This document shows positions 57,787-64,000 of a stretch of DNA of 64,000 nucleotides, one piece after another. Where the stretch lies: the NCBI GenBank assembly GCA_024743115.1, contig JANSXC010000002.1, positions 102,207 through 166,206 on the forward strand, written 5' to 3'. Numbering within the stretch: the stretch's first letter is position 1; every line of letters begins with the position of its first letter. The DNA comes from a bacterium (GTDB lineage: Bacteria > Planctomycetota > UBA1135 > UBA2386). A program made the translations under genes and the position numbers. Below the pieces are notes generated by a model. It searched no databases and was not told the DNA's origin. It was given only the letters and a program-made list of their open reading frames with translations.

Positions 57787-59426
57787 GGCAGGATGCTCTC
57801 GAGTTCGGGCGTGGCGGTGAGATTGATGGCCGCGCGGTCGTCGGGCGGGCCCACCGCGATGGGCAGGACGCCGGCGCCGCGGGCGGCCTCGTGGTCGTCG
57901 ACCGTGTCGCCGAGCATCCAGGCGCTGGTTGCGCCCAACGCGTCGAGTGCGCGCTGCACCGGTCGGGGGTCGGGTTTGAGGGGGGCGTCCTCGCGGCAGA
58001 TGACCGCTGCGAAGAGGTCGCGAAGGCCGAATTGACGAAGGAAGAACTCGGCGTCGGAGCGCGGTCGGCCGGTGACGACTGCCAGCCGGTAGCGCTGGCC
58101 CCATCGCCGGAGCGTCTGGCCGTCGACCATCGGTCGCTCGTTGTGTCGCAGATCGGAGTAGAGCGTCTCGAACGTGTCGGTAACGCGCGGCAGTTCGATC
58201 GTGACGTTGGCGTCGAGCAGCAGCTCGCGCGTGAGCTGCCAGTCGTCATTCGCGTTGCCGCGGGCCTTCTTGGCCACGATATCCGCCGGGCTGACCGTGA
58301 CTCCGAACGTCGCCGCGGTGGCGACGATCGCCTGGCGATAGGACTGACTCACGTCCGCGAGCACACCATCCATGTCGAACAGGAGGGCCTGCGGGGCGAG
58401 CACCGTGCGGAGGGCCGCAGTGAGTTGGCGAAACGCCTGATCGGTGCCCGGCAGGCCGATCCGAACCGCGTCGGCCAGCGTCGGGTCGTTGGGGAATCTT
58501 CGAACGCCGATGCCGAGCGCGGCGAGCGCGGTGGTGAGCCAAACAGGATCGACGCCGCGCACCAGGACGAAGTTGGCCTGGCTCGGTGTGACGGGGCGGG
58601 TCCCGAGTTCGGTCAGCAGAGCGGTGAGCTCGCGGCGCTGTTCGTCGACGGCCGCCACGTGATCTTGAACGTCGAGCGTGCCGCGCGTCAGCCGACAGAC
58701 CGCCGTGTGCGCGGACGCCACCGACACCGGCATCGGGTTGCCCGCCGCAAACAGAGTGCGGAGCTGATCCGGTGCGCCGATCGCGCAGCCGACGCGCAGA
58801 CCGGCGAGGCCCCAGGCCTTGGAGAGCGTCCGCAGCACGAGCACGTTCGGCAGCCCGATCCCGAGCCGGATCAACGCGCGTTGCCCCGCGTCGCCGAACT
58901 CACCGTAGGCCGCATCGAGCACGACGAGGCCGTCGGGCAGCGCGGCGGCGATGCGACGCAGGTCGTCCGCCGTCGCGGTCGAGCCCGTCGGGTTGTTGGG
59001 CGATACGACGAAGGCGACGCGCGTCGTGGCGGTGATCGCCTCGCAGAACCGGGTCGTGGGAAACTCGCTGGTGTTCCACTCGACCTCTGCGACGTCCCCG
59101 CGAGCGAGCGCGATGTAGCGCGGGATCATCTCGAAGGTCGGGGTCGCGAGCACCGCGTTCGTCTTCGGTCCGAGATTGGCGAGGCAGATGCGCAGCAGGG
59201 CGTCGTCGATTCCGGCGGTGATGAGCACGTTCGTCGGTGCGACGTCGTAGTTCGCGGCCAGCGTCCGCTGCAGTTCGTCGAGCACCGGATAGCGGGCCAG
59301 CTCAGCGGCGCGGGCCCGCGCCGCATCGACCGTGTTTGGGGCCGGCGGCCGGCCTTCGTTGCGCGACAGGTCGAGCTGGATCTCGCCGGCAGGCTGCGGC
59401 GGGGAGTACGTCGAGAGCCGGTTCAT
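57783..59426 (-). CDS. hisC: Histidinol-phosphate aminotransferase fused to HAD phosphatase
   Basis: A 547-residue fusion. Residues 1-345 are HisC: SPNNPTGS (Asn144), DAAYGEF, the PLP lysine in LRTLSKAWGLAGLRVG (Lys203) and C-terminal NFVLVRG. Residues about 346-547 are a haloacid-dehalogenase phosphatase: LLFDMDGVLADV (Asp351, Asp353), VVTGRPRSDAEFF, LKPDPRPVQRAL and MLGDTVDDHEAARGAG. The HAD part fills the otherwise absent step of histidinol-phosphate phosphatase, and being fused to the enzyme that makes its substrate supports that role. Similar HAD proteins fused to HisB/HisC are known in cyanobacteria, archaea and oomycetes as I recall. Start ATG overlaps hisG stop (ATGA). Confidence 0.93.
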   Translation of the reverse strand: MNRLSTYSPPQPAGEIQLDLSRNEGRPPAPNTVDAARARAAELARYPVLDELQRTLAANYDVAPTNVLITAGIDDALLRICLANLGPKTNAVLATPTFEMIPRYIALARGDVAEVEWNTSEFPTTRFCEAITATTRVAFVVSPNNPTGSTATADDLRRIAAALPDGLVVLDAAYGEFGDAGQRALIRLGIGLPNVLVLRTLSKAWGLAGLRVGCAIGAPDQLRTLFAAGNPMPVSVASAHTAVCRLTRGTLDVQDHVAAVDEQRRELTALLTELGTRPVTPSQANFVLVRGVDPVWLTTALAALGIGVRRFPNDPTLADAVRIGLPGTDQAFRQLTAALRTVLAPQALLFDMDGVLADVSQSYRQAIVATAATFGVTVSPADIVAKKARGNANDDWQLTRELLLDANVTIELPRVTDTFETLYSDLRHNERPMVDGQTLRRWGQRYRLAVVTGRPRSDAEFFLRQFGLRDLFAAVICREDAPLKPDPRPVQRALDALGATSAWMLGDTVDDHEAARGAGVLPIAVGPPDDRAAINLTATPELESILP

Positions 59427-60394
59427 GGGACGATTTGCTCACAGCTGCTGACCACGATGTCGGTTGCGCCACGCGCGCGGAGTTCCGGCACGAGCTGGGG
59501 CAACCCTGCGCGGGGGACCGCGGCGCGAACCGCGAACCCCGTGTCGCCGTGGAGTCGCGCGACCGTCGGTTGGCGCATGCAGGGCAGGCCGGCGATCACG
59601 GTGTCGAGCGCGTCGGTCGCGACGTTGAGCTCGACCATCGCACGCTGCCGGGCCTCGAGAACGGCGCGGAGACAGAGTGTCAGGTCGTCGATCGCACGGC
59701 GCTTCTCCGGGACGTCGAGTGCGCGCGGGTTGGCGTAGAGCCGTGTCGAGGACCGCATGAGTTCGTCGACGATCTCGAGCTGGTTGGCGCGGAGCGTCGA
59801 TCCCGTCGCGGTGTTGTCGACGATGGCGTCGGCGTCTTCCGGCGGGAACACCTCGGTCGCGCCGTAGGAGCGCACGAAGCGGGCGTTGGGCGCGCGATCA
59901 GCGAGCCACGAGCGGGTGAGTTGTTCGTACTCACTGGCGATGACGGGGGGGCGATCGCCCGGCACGCGCAGCGCGCCATCCCGGATGTATCGCAGCGGTG
60001 CCGCGAGCACGATACGAACGGGATCGAGTCCCGTGTCGAGCAGCTCGACGAGGTCCGCACGCTTCTCCGCGACCCAGTCCGCCCCTGCGAATCCGAGATC
60101 TCGCGAACCCTCGGCGAGCATGCCGACGATGTTCTGTGGTTTGAGAAGCTTGGTCTCGAAACCGGGCAACGACAGCTGCGGTCGGTAGGCCCGCGCGTCG
60201 GTGTGGACCCGGACGCCGGCGGTCGCGAGAAGGTCGCAGACCGCGTCGGCCATCCGGCCCTTCGGCAGCGCGAAGTGGACGGTCGCCCGGGCCGTGCGGG
60301 TGGACTGGGGGCGAGACGACGGCAAGTCGTTCGTCCGGGGCGGAACGTTTCGGGGTTCGTCTCGGGAGGACCGGGTTTGTTCGAGTGGAGGCAT
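59423..60394 (-). CDS. hisG: ATP phosphoribosyltransferase, long form (HisG-L)
   Basis: The committing enzyme: condenses ATP and PRPP to phosphoribosyl-ATP and is feedback-inhibited by histidine. At 323 residues it is the long (hexameric) form with a C-terminal regulatory ACT-like domain, which explains the absence of hisZ. Motifs: ALPKGRMADAV near the start, LSLPGFETKLLKPQNI, DLGFAGADWVAEK, PEDADAIVDNTATGSTLRAN (PRPP loop) and DTVIAGLPCMRQPTVARLHG. The first about 36 residues are a Pro/Arg-rich extension not usual for HisG. Its start codon lies in a long hairpin (60393-60426). It is first structural gene after the leader peptide and attenuator. Confidence 0.95.
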   Translation of the reverse strand: MPPLEQTRSSRDEPRNVPPRTNDLPSSRPQSTRTARATVHFALPKGRMADAVCDLLATAGVRVHTDARAYRPQLSLPGFETKLLKPQNIVGMLAEGSRDLGFAGADWVAEKRADLVELLDTGLDPVRIVLAAPLRYIRDGALRVPGDRPPVIASEYEQLTRSWLADRAPNARFVRSYGATEVFPPEDADAIVDNTATGSTLRANQLEIVDELMRSSTRLYANPRALDVPEKRRAIDDLTLCLRAVLEARQRAMVELNVATDALDTVIAGLPCMRQPTVARLHGDTGFAVRAAVPRAGLPQLVPELRARGATDIVVSSCEQIVP

Positions 60395-60426
60395 CGTCGG
60401 CTCGTGGCACGAGCCGGCCCGACGAT
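60393..60426 (-). promoter_or_regulatory. Hairpin covering the hisG start codon
   Basis: ATCGTCGG (60393-60400) and CCGACGAT (60419-60426) are perfect 8 bp inverted repeats, and inside them GGCTCG/CGAGCC also pair. The structure contains most of the hisG ATG and would hide the start and any ribosome site in the RNA. It may couple hisG translation to upstream events or prevent independent initiation. Confidence 0.45.
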
Positions 60427-60448
60427 CGGAGACCTCGGTCCAAAACCG

Positions 60449-60474
60449 AAAACGCCGACCGCGAGGGTCGGCGT
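60449..60474 (-). terminator. his attenuator: Rho-independent terminator in the leader
   Basis: In the transcript a perfect 9 bp stem (ACGCCGACC pairing with GGTCGGCGT) with loop CTCGC is followed by TTTTCGGTTTTGG. It lies between the leader peptide stop (60512) and hisG (60394). The 5' arm can alternatively pair with leader codons 18-21, so the terminator is conditional. Confidence 0.85.
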
Positions 60475-60511
60475 CGAGCAGGTTGCTTGGCAGCTGGCTT
60501 GGTGAAACCGT

Positions 60512-60592
60512 CTACGCGTGCACCCGATCATCCGACCCGGGCTGGGTATGATGATGGTGCAGATGATGGTGCGTGAACGGCTGAGAAGACAT
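60512..60592 (-). CDS. hisL: Histidine operon leader peptide (HisL-like)
   Basis: A 26-codon ORF, too short for most gene finders, reading MSSQPFT-HHHLHHHH-TQPGSDDRVHA. Seven of eight consecutive codons (8-15) are His, the signature of a ribosome-mediated attenuator in his operons. It ends in TAG 38 bases before the terminator stem. When charged tRNA-His is scarce the ribosome should stall here and allow readthrough into hisG; when it is abundant translation proceeds and the terminator forms. No ribosome site is obvious: the ATG is only about 5 bases from the predicted transcription start, so it may be translated from a nearly leaderless mRNA. Confidence 0.88.
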   Translation of the reverse strand: MSSQPFTHHHLHHHHTQPGSDDRVHA

Positions 60593-60603
60593 CTCTTGGC
60601 GGG

Positions 60604-60632
60604 AACCTAGGTTGTCGGGTCGCGACCGTCAA
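60604..60632 (-). promoter_or_regulatory. Predicted sigma-70 promoter of the his operon
   Basis: TTGACG (60632-60627) and TAGGTT (60609-60604) are separated by exactly 17 bp, a good -35 and fair -10. The transcription start would be near 60597, only a few bases before the leader ATG at 60592. The promoter overlaps the 5' end of the divergent DUF429 gene. Confidence 0.6.
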
Positions 60633-61367
60633 GTGTCGGTTTCCGATCGCTTCCCTGATCATCACGGGGGCGCGCCGCTGCTCGGTGTCGATGGTTGTCG
60701 TGGCGGCTGGTTCGCCGTCCTTGCGACCCATGACGGAGCGCATCTCGAACCCCTGCTGCTACCGCGCTTCGCGGATGTCTTGGCATTGCGACCGCGTCCG
60801 CGATTCGTCGCCGTGGACATGCCGATCGGTCTGCCGGCACGACGGGCAACCGGCGGGCGCGCCTGCGAGCGCGAGGCGCGCGCGCTGCTCGGACCGCGCC
60901 GGAGCAGCGTGTTCTCGACTCCTGCGCGGGACGTGTTGCATTGCCGATCTTGGGCCGACGTGCGCGGACGAGGCATCTCCAAGCAGGCGTTCCACCTGCT
61001 GCCGAAGATTCGTGAGATCGATGCGCTGATCACTCCGGGGCTCCAGCGCCGCGTGCGCGAGACCCACCCCGAGCTCGTGTTCCGGCATCTGGCCGGGCGG
61101 CCGTTGCGCCACGCGAAACGCACCCAGCTCGGAAAGGCCGAACGCCTGCAATTGCTGACCCCTCACCTGCCCGGCGCGCGGCGGTTGCTGGCTACTTCGC
61201 TCGAACGGCACCCGCGGTCTCGCGTTGCGAGTGATGATGTCATCGATGCGTTGGTGCTGGTCGTCGCGGCGCAGCGGATGCTCCGGGCCGAGGCACTGCG
61301 ACTGCCGCCCGTCACCGTTGCCGCTCCGCGTGATCCGTGTGGGCTCCAGATGGTAATCTGGGCCTAA
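60633..61367 (+). CDS. DUF429 family protein
   Basis: A cytoplasmic protein of about 244 residues (GTG at 60633; a TTG at 60612 is possible). DUF429 motifs, related to the RNase H-like superfamily, are clear: LLGVDGCRGGWFAV at the start, FVAVDMPIGLPARR, RRSSVFSTPARDVLH, ISKQAFHLLPKIREID and HPELVFRHLAGRPL, then a terminal DDVIDALVLVVAAQRML. The acidic residues in GVDGC, VDMPIG and SDDVIDA may form a nuclease-like metal site, but activity is unproven. It is divergent from the his operon, with its 5' end overlapping the his promoter. Confidence 0.85.
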   Translation: MSVSDRFPDHHGGAPLLGVDGCRGGWFAVLATHDGAHLEPLLLPRFADVLALRPRPRFVAVDMPIGLPARRATGGRACEREARALLGPRRSSVFSTPARDVLHCRSWADVRGRGISKQAFHLLPKIREIDALITPGLQRRVRETHPELVFRHLAGRPLRHAKRTQLGKAERLQLLTPHLPGARRLLATSLERHPRSRVASDDVIDALVLVVAAQRMLRAEALRLPPVTVAAPRDPCGLQMVIWA

Positions 61368-61638
61368 TCAGACGAAGACCTGATCGAACAAGACCTGCAC
61401 CAGCGGATCGGATCGACCCGTCAGGTTGCGGCGTGCGGTAGGCTGCGCCGTGGGCTGCGGCCGGGAAAGTTGGCGAGGGCAGCACGTGGCTGTCGTTCGA
61501 GGAAGCTCTGTAATTTGATCCAGTGCTGCCCTCGCATTCCTGATATCGCAGCACCCGGGCAGAGGTTGCAGATTGATCACGAAAAACTCGCAGATTCCGA
61601 ACTGTCGTACGGTCCATCGGGTGTCCGGGTCGAGTCAC
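61368..61638. other. 271 bp intergenic region with long inverted repeat
   Basis: No convincing ORF is seen. Its main feature is a perfect 13 bp inverted repeat (GCGAGGGCAGCAC at 61473-61485, GTGCTGCCCTCGC at 61523-61535) with a 37-base spacer. It could be a regulatory RNA, a terminator for the DUF429 gene, a leader structure of the next gene, or remnants of a mobile element. Confidence 0.55.
61473..61535. repeat. 13 bp perfect inverted repeat
   Basis: The two arms are exact complements over 13 bp, far more than expected by chance within 63 bp. The loop is long for a terminator and no T-tract follows either arm. Confidence 0.7.
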
Positions 61639-62169
61639 GTGCTTCGGGCCGGGCGCAGGATGTCGGTCTCGGTGGCTTGCGGGCTGGCATTGCTGTTGGC
61701 CGCGCAGCTTGCAGCGCAGTCGGCCCGGCCCGTGACGGCGACCGCGATCTCGGGGATCCATACGCACCTCGCGATGTTCAATGACGAGAACGAGTGCGGA
61801 GTCGGCGCCGTCGTGCCATGGGCCGGTCGACTCTGGGCCGTGACGTACGCGCCGCATGTCCCGCGTGGTTCATCGGACAAGCTCTCCGAGATCGACGTGG
61901 TCACTCTCGAAGTGCGGGAGCTGTTCGCTGACGAGCAGCAGAAGAACGACGAACGCGTGGTCGAACTCGCGCACGATGCGGATCGCACGGGGCAGTTCAC
62001 GTTCTCTGCCGATCTGTGTGGCGACGGTCGCAGGCCGACGGTGCGGCGGTTCGACGTCCCCGCGGGTGAGCCGTTGCGCCACGAGTTTCCGCGCGCGTGG
62101 TCGGCGTACTGGCTACGCTTCGCGGTGGACACGGGCTGTTGCGCGACGGCCCAGCTGGAGTACCGCTGA
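61639..62169 (+). CDS. Secreted protein, apparently internally shortened member of a larger planctomycete family
   Basis: A 176-residue exported protein (GTG at 61639; other starts TTG 61573, ATG 61660). Signal: ACGLALLLAAQLAAQ. The part ISGIHTHLAMFNDENECG, VGAVVPWAGRLWAVTYAPH and GSSDKLSEID matches, from my memory, the N-terminus of a roughly 600-residue planctomycete family, and VVELAHDADRTGQFTF, LCGDGRRPT and SAYWLRFAVDTGCCATAQLEYR match its C-terminus, with only a short VVTLEVRELFADEQQKND segment in between. The central propeller-like portion thus seems deleted while the frame is kept. Either a compact functional derivative or a decaying gene. The membrane hydrolase follows after 7 bp. 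Confidence 0.65.
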   Translation: MLRAGRRMSVSVACGLALLLAAQLAAQSARPVTATAISGIHTHLAMFNDENECGVGAVVPWAGRLWAVTYAPHVPRGSSDKLSEIDVVTLEVRELFADEQQKNDERVVELAHDADRTGQFTFSADLCGDGRRPTVRRFDVPAGEPLRHEFPRAWSAYWLRFAVDTGCCATAQLEYR

Positions 62170-62176
62170 AGCCGCC

Positions 62177-63193
62177 ATGGACTCGGTCACGCAGTTCGCA
62201 CTCGGCGCCGCTGTCGGCCACGCGGTCCTCGGTCGGAAGGTCGGTCGGATCGCACTGGCGTGGGGCGCTGCACTCGGCACGCTGCCCGATCTCGATATCC
62301 TGATTCCACTGTCCGATCCGGTTGCGAGCTTCACCTGGCATCGTTCGTGGAGTCATTCGCTCTTCGTGCTCGCGGTCGCCGCGCCCCTCTTTGCCTGGCT
62401 CGCGGGCCGGCTGCACCCGCGCACTCGGGAGCATCGCCGCGGCTGGCTCGCGCTGGTGCTCGCGGTGCTCTGGACGCATGTCGTGCTCGACTGCTTCACG
62501 GTCTACGGGACGCAGATCTTCTGGCCACTACCGTTCTCGCCCGAGAGCTGGTCGACGGTGTTCGTCATCGATCCGCTCTACACCTTGCCGCTCCTGATCG
62601 GCGGCATGGCAGCGTTCTTCGGTCGGCCGCGGTGGAACGTTGCCGGGCTCGTCGTGAGTTCGCTCTATCTGGGATGGTCCGTCGTCGCGAAGGTTCAGGT
62701 CGAACGACTCGCGGCCGCGGCGATCGCTCGCGACGGGATCCCTGCGACGGCTGTCCTGACGACGCCGGCGCCGCTCCAGACCCTGCTCTGGCGCGTGGTC
62801 GTGATGACCGACGCGGCCTACTACGAGGGTTACTACTCGTTTGCGGCCGCCGGGGATCGGCTCGAGTTCGAGCGGCACCCCATCGCAGCACCTCCCGCGG
62901 CCGCGATCGCGAGCTATCCGGCCGTTGCCAGGTTGCGGTGGTTCGCCGCCGGCGTCGGAGTTTTGGCGCGGGATCCGGCAAACCCGTCGTCGGCCACGTT
63001 CACCGATCTGCGAATGGGGAGCGAGCCGAACTACATGTTCCGCTTCGTCGTCGCTGAGCACAGTTCCGGCGTGTGGCGTGAAGTGACGCCGCGGCGGGCC
63101 CCGTCGTCGCCGTCGTCGCGCGACTGGTTGAACTTCGCGGCGCGCCTTTGGGCACGCATCTGGGACCGCGAGATCGACCTGAGCAAGTCGTAG
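62177..63193 (+). CDS. YdjM/LexA-binding-type membrane-bound metal-dependent hydrolase
   Basis: A 338-residue membrane protein of the YdjM (PF04307) family. Conserved residues: DSVTQFALGAAVGHAVLG at the N-terminus, ALGTLPDLDILIP, TWHRSWSHSLFVLA (metal-binding His cluster) and WTHVVLDCFTVYGTQIFWP, with four to five transmembrane helices. The C-terminal about 130 residues (FAAAGDRLEFERHP, FTDLRMGSEPNYMFRFVVAE) are soluble and extracytoplasmic-like. Members are poorly characterised, possibly phospholipid or cell-envelope hydrolases. It follows the shortened secreted protein by 7 bp. Confidence 0.88.
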   Translation: MDSVTQFALGAAVGHAVLGRKVGRIALAWGAALGTLPDLDILIPLSDPVASFTWHRSWSHSLFVLAVAAPLFAWLAGRLHPRTREHRRGWLALVLAVLWTHVVLDCFTVYGTQIFWPLPFSPESWSTVFVIDPLYTLPLLIGGMAAFFGRPRWNVAGLVVSSLYLGWSVVAKVQVERLAAAAIARDGIPATAVLTTPAPLQTLLWRVVVMTDAAYYEGYYSFAAAGDRLEFERHPIAAPPAAAIASYPAVARLRWFAAGVGVLARDPANPSSATFTDLRMGSEPNYMFRFVVAEHSSGVWREVTPRRAPSSPSSRDWLNFAARLWARIWDREIDLSKS

Positions 63194-63211
63194 ATCTGCT
63201 CCCGCGGCCGC

Positions 63212-64000
63212 TCAGGACCGCGTCGCCATGGCAGTGGCGGGCGGCGAGTCGAACGCTTCTCGGAGCACGTTCGCGAGCGACTGGAGTGCGAACGGCTTGG
63301 CCAGGAAGTGGACGGTGTCCTGCTGGATACCGTGGCGCAGGATCTCGTCGGTGGTGTAGCCGCTCATGAACACCACGCGCAGGTCCGGTCGTTCGTTGGT
63401 CAGGCGTTCGGCGAGCCGGCGACCGCCCATGCCGGGCATCACGACATCGGTCAGCAGAAGTTCGAAATCGGGGTGCTCGCTGGCGATCTCGAGCGCGAGT
63501 TCGCCGCTCGTCGCCGTCGTGACGGCGTAGCCGAGTTGCTCGAGCGCGCCCGTGACCATGCGTAGGTTCGCCGGGTCGTCTTCGACGAGGAGCACGCGTT
63601 CGCCGCGCGATCTACCGAACGGAGTCGCCACGGCCTGCGCTCGCACCGAGTTGTACGTCGTCGGCCAAAGGATCTCGAAACACGCGCCTTCTCCGGGGGC
63701 GCTCTCGACCCGAACCTCGCCGCCGGCCTTCGTCACGATGCCGTAGACCGTCGAGAGTCCGAGTCCAGTGCCCTTGCCGATCTCCTTGGTGGTGAAGAAC
63801 GGGTCGAACACCTTGGGCAGCTCTTCGGGGGCGATGCCGCAGCCGTTGTCACGAACGCTGATCGTCGCGCAGGGGCCGAGCGTGCCGTGATCGCACGTCG
63901 CGACTCGGATGCCGATGATGCCGCCATCGGGCAGCGCGTCGCGAGAGTTCATGACGAGGCCGAGCAGCATCTCCTGGAGTTGCGCCGGGTCGGCTTCGAT
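63212..64000 (-). CDS. Hybrid histidine kinase, C-terminal part (ATPase plus receiver), partial
   Basis: Truncated by the right edge; 262 residues are visible. The N-terminal visible part is the HATPase domain of a sensor kinase: N-box ADPAQLQEMLLGLVMNSRDALP, G1 DNGCGI, F-box FFTTKE, and G2 GKGTGLGLSTVYGIV. It is joined to a receiver domain: ERVLLVEDD (acidic pocket), phospho-acceptor Asp in LLLTDVVMPGMGG, VVFMSGY and FLAKPFALQSL. Thus a hybrid kinase with a C-terminal receiver, probably passing phosphate to a separate Hpt or regulator. Sensor domains are outside the window. It is convergent with the YdjM-type gene, with a 18 bp gap. Confidence 0.93.
   Translation of the reverse strand: MEADPAQLQEMLLGLVMNSRDALPDGGIIGIRVATCDHGTLGPCATISVRDNGCGIAPEELPKVFDPFFTTKEIGKGTGLGLSTVYGIVTKAGGEVRVESAPGEGACFEILWPTTYNSVRAQAVATPFGRSRGERVLLVEDDPANLRMVTGALEQLGYAVTTATSGELALEIASEHPDFELLLTDVVMPGMGGRRLAERLTNERPDLRVVFMSGYTTDEILRHGIQQDTVHFLAKPFALQSLANVLREAFDSPPATAMATRS

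Noticed and set aside
57891..59738. 615-codon plus-strand frame opposite hisC/HAD
   Set aside because: Antisense shadow; the minus strand has the complete HisC and HAD motif sets.
61312..61857. Minus-strand open frame over the intergenic repeat
   Set aside because: No motif or start signal, and the plus-strand gene beginning at 61639 with a signal peptide is better supported.

Overview
The window is very GC-rich, gene-dense bacterial chromosome with no tRNA, rRNA, insertion sequence, phage gene or CRISPR array that I could see. The gene content points to a Planctomycetota-like bacterium. Indicators are several large secreted proteins with lamin-tail and planctomycete-style C-terminal regions, an ECF sigma factor paired with a membrane Ser/Thr kinase, a sigma factor fused to a membrane-anchored extracellular region, a PmoA-like (DUF6807) lipoprotein, a secreted terpene-cyclase-repeat protein and many lipoproteins. 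The assignment is inference from gene families, not from a marker gene. Starts are mixed ATG, GTG and TTG, and 1-4 bp stop/start overlaps are common.

Left part (1-13.7 kb): the start of a lipoprotein running off the left edge; a minus-strand operon of a DUF993 aldolase-like protein, a D-2-hydroxyacid dehydrogenase and glycerate 2-kinase (probably sugar-acid breakdown to 2-phosphoglycerate); three tandem paralogous lamin-tail secreted proteins; an unknown lipoprotein; a kelch-type lipoprotein; a fasciclin protein; and asnS. From 13.7 to 24.6 kb: a DUF1648 membrane protein, a secreted squalene-cyclase-like repeat protein, a small membrane protein, a Na+-coupled NSS transporter with its tiny partner subunit, an Nramp-like transporter lacking the usual metal motifs overlapping an Old Yellow Enzyme-type oxidoreductase, the divergent DUF6807 lipoprotein and a secreted protein of unknown role.

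Middle (24.6-49.5 kb): an ECF sigma factor and a 1096-residue Ser/Thr kinase in one transcription unit; a five-gene minus-strand unit (lipoprotein, amidohydrolase, one-haem lipoprotein, galT-like transferase, phytanoyl-CoA dioxygenase-like oxygenase); a divergent NHL-repeat protein and APC permease pair; murA with a 327 bp upstream region containing a perfect dyad; a secreted protein; a minus-strand group of a sugar aminotransferase, the membrane-tethered sigma-factor fusion, a secreted lectin-fold protein, a 1080-residue multi-domain glycosyltransferase and a bacterial homologue of plant reversibly glycosylated polypeptide (UDP-arabinopyranose mutase family); and a sodium:solute symporter.

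Right part (49.5-64 kb): pgi, a small lipoprotein and trkH overlap as one unit. Facing them is a complete histidine operon, hisG-hisC/HAD-hisB-hisH-hisF-hisA/I/E-hisD, in which every junction overlaps by 1-4 bp. Two gene fusions make seven genes cover all ten reactions. The operon is preceded by a 26-codon leader ORF encoding HHHLHHHH, a perfect 9 bp terminator stem with a T-rich tail and a segment able to form an alternative pairing: a textbook-style transcription attenuator. This is the strongest discovery in the window. After it come a divergent DUF429 protein, an apparently internally shortened secreted protein, a YdjM-type membrane hydrolase and the C-terminal part of a hybrid histidine kinase cut by the right edge.
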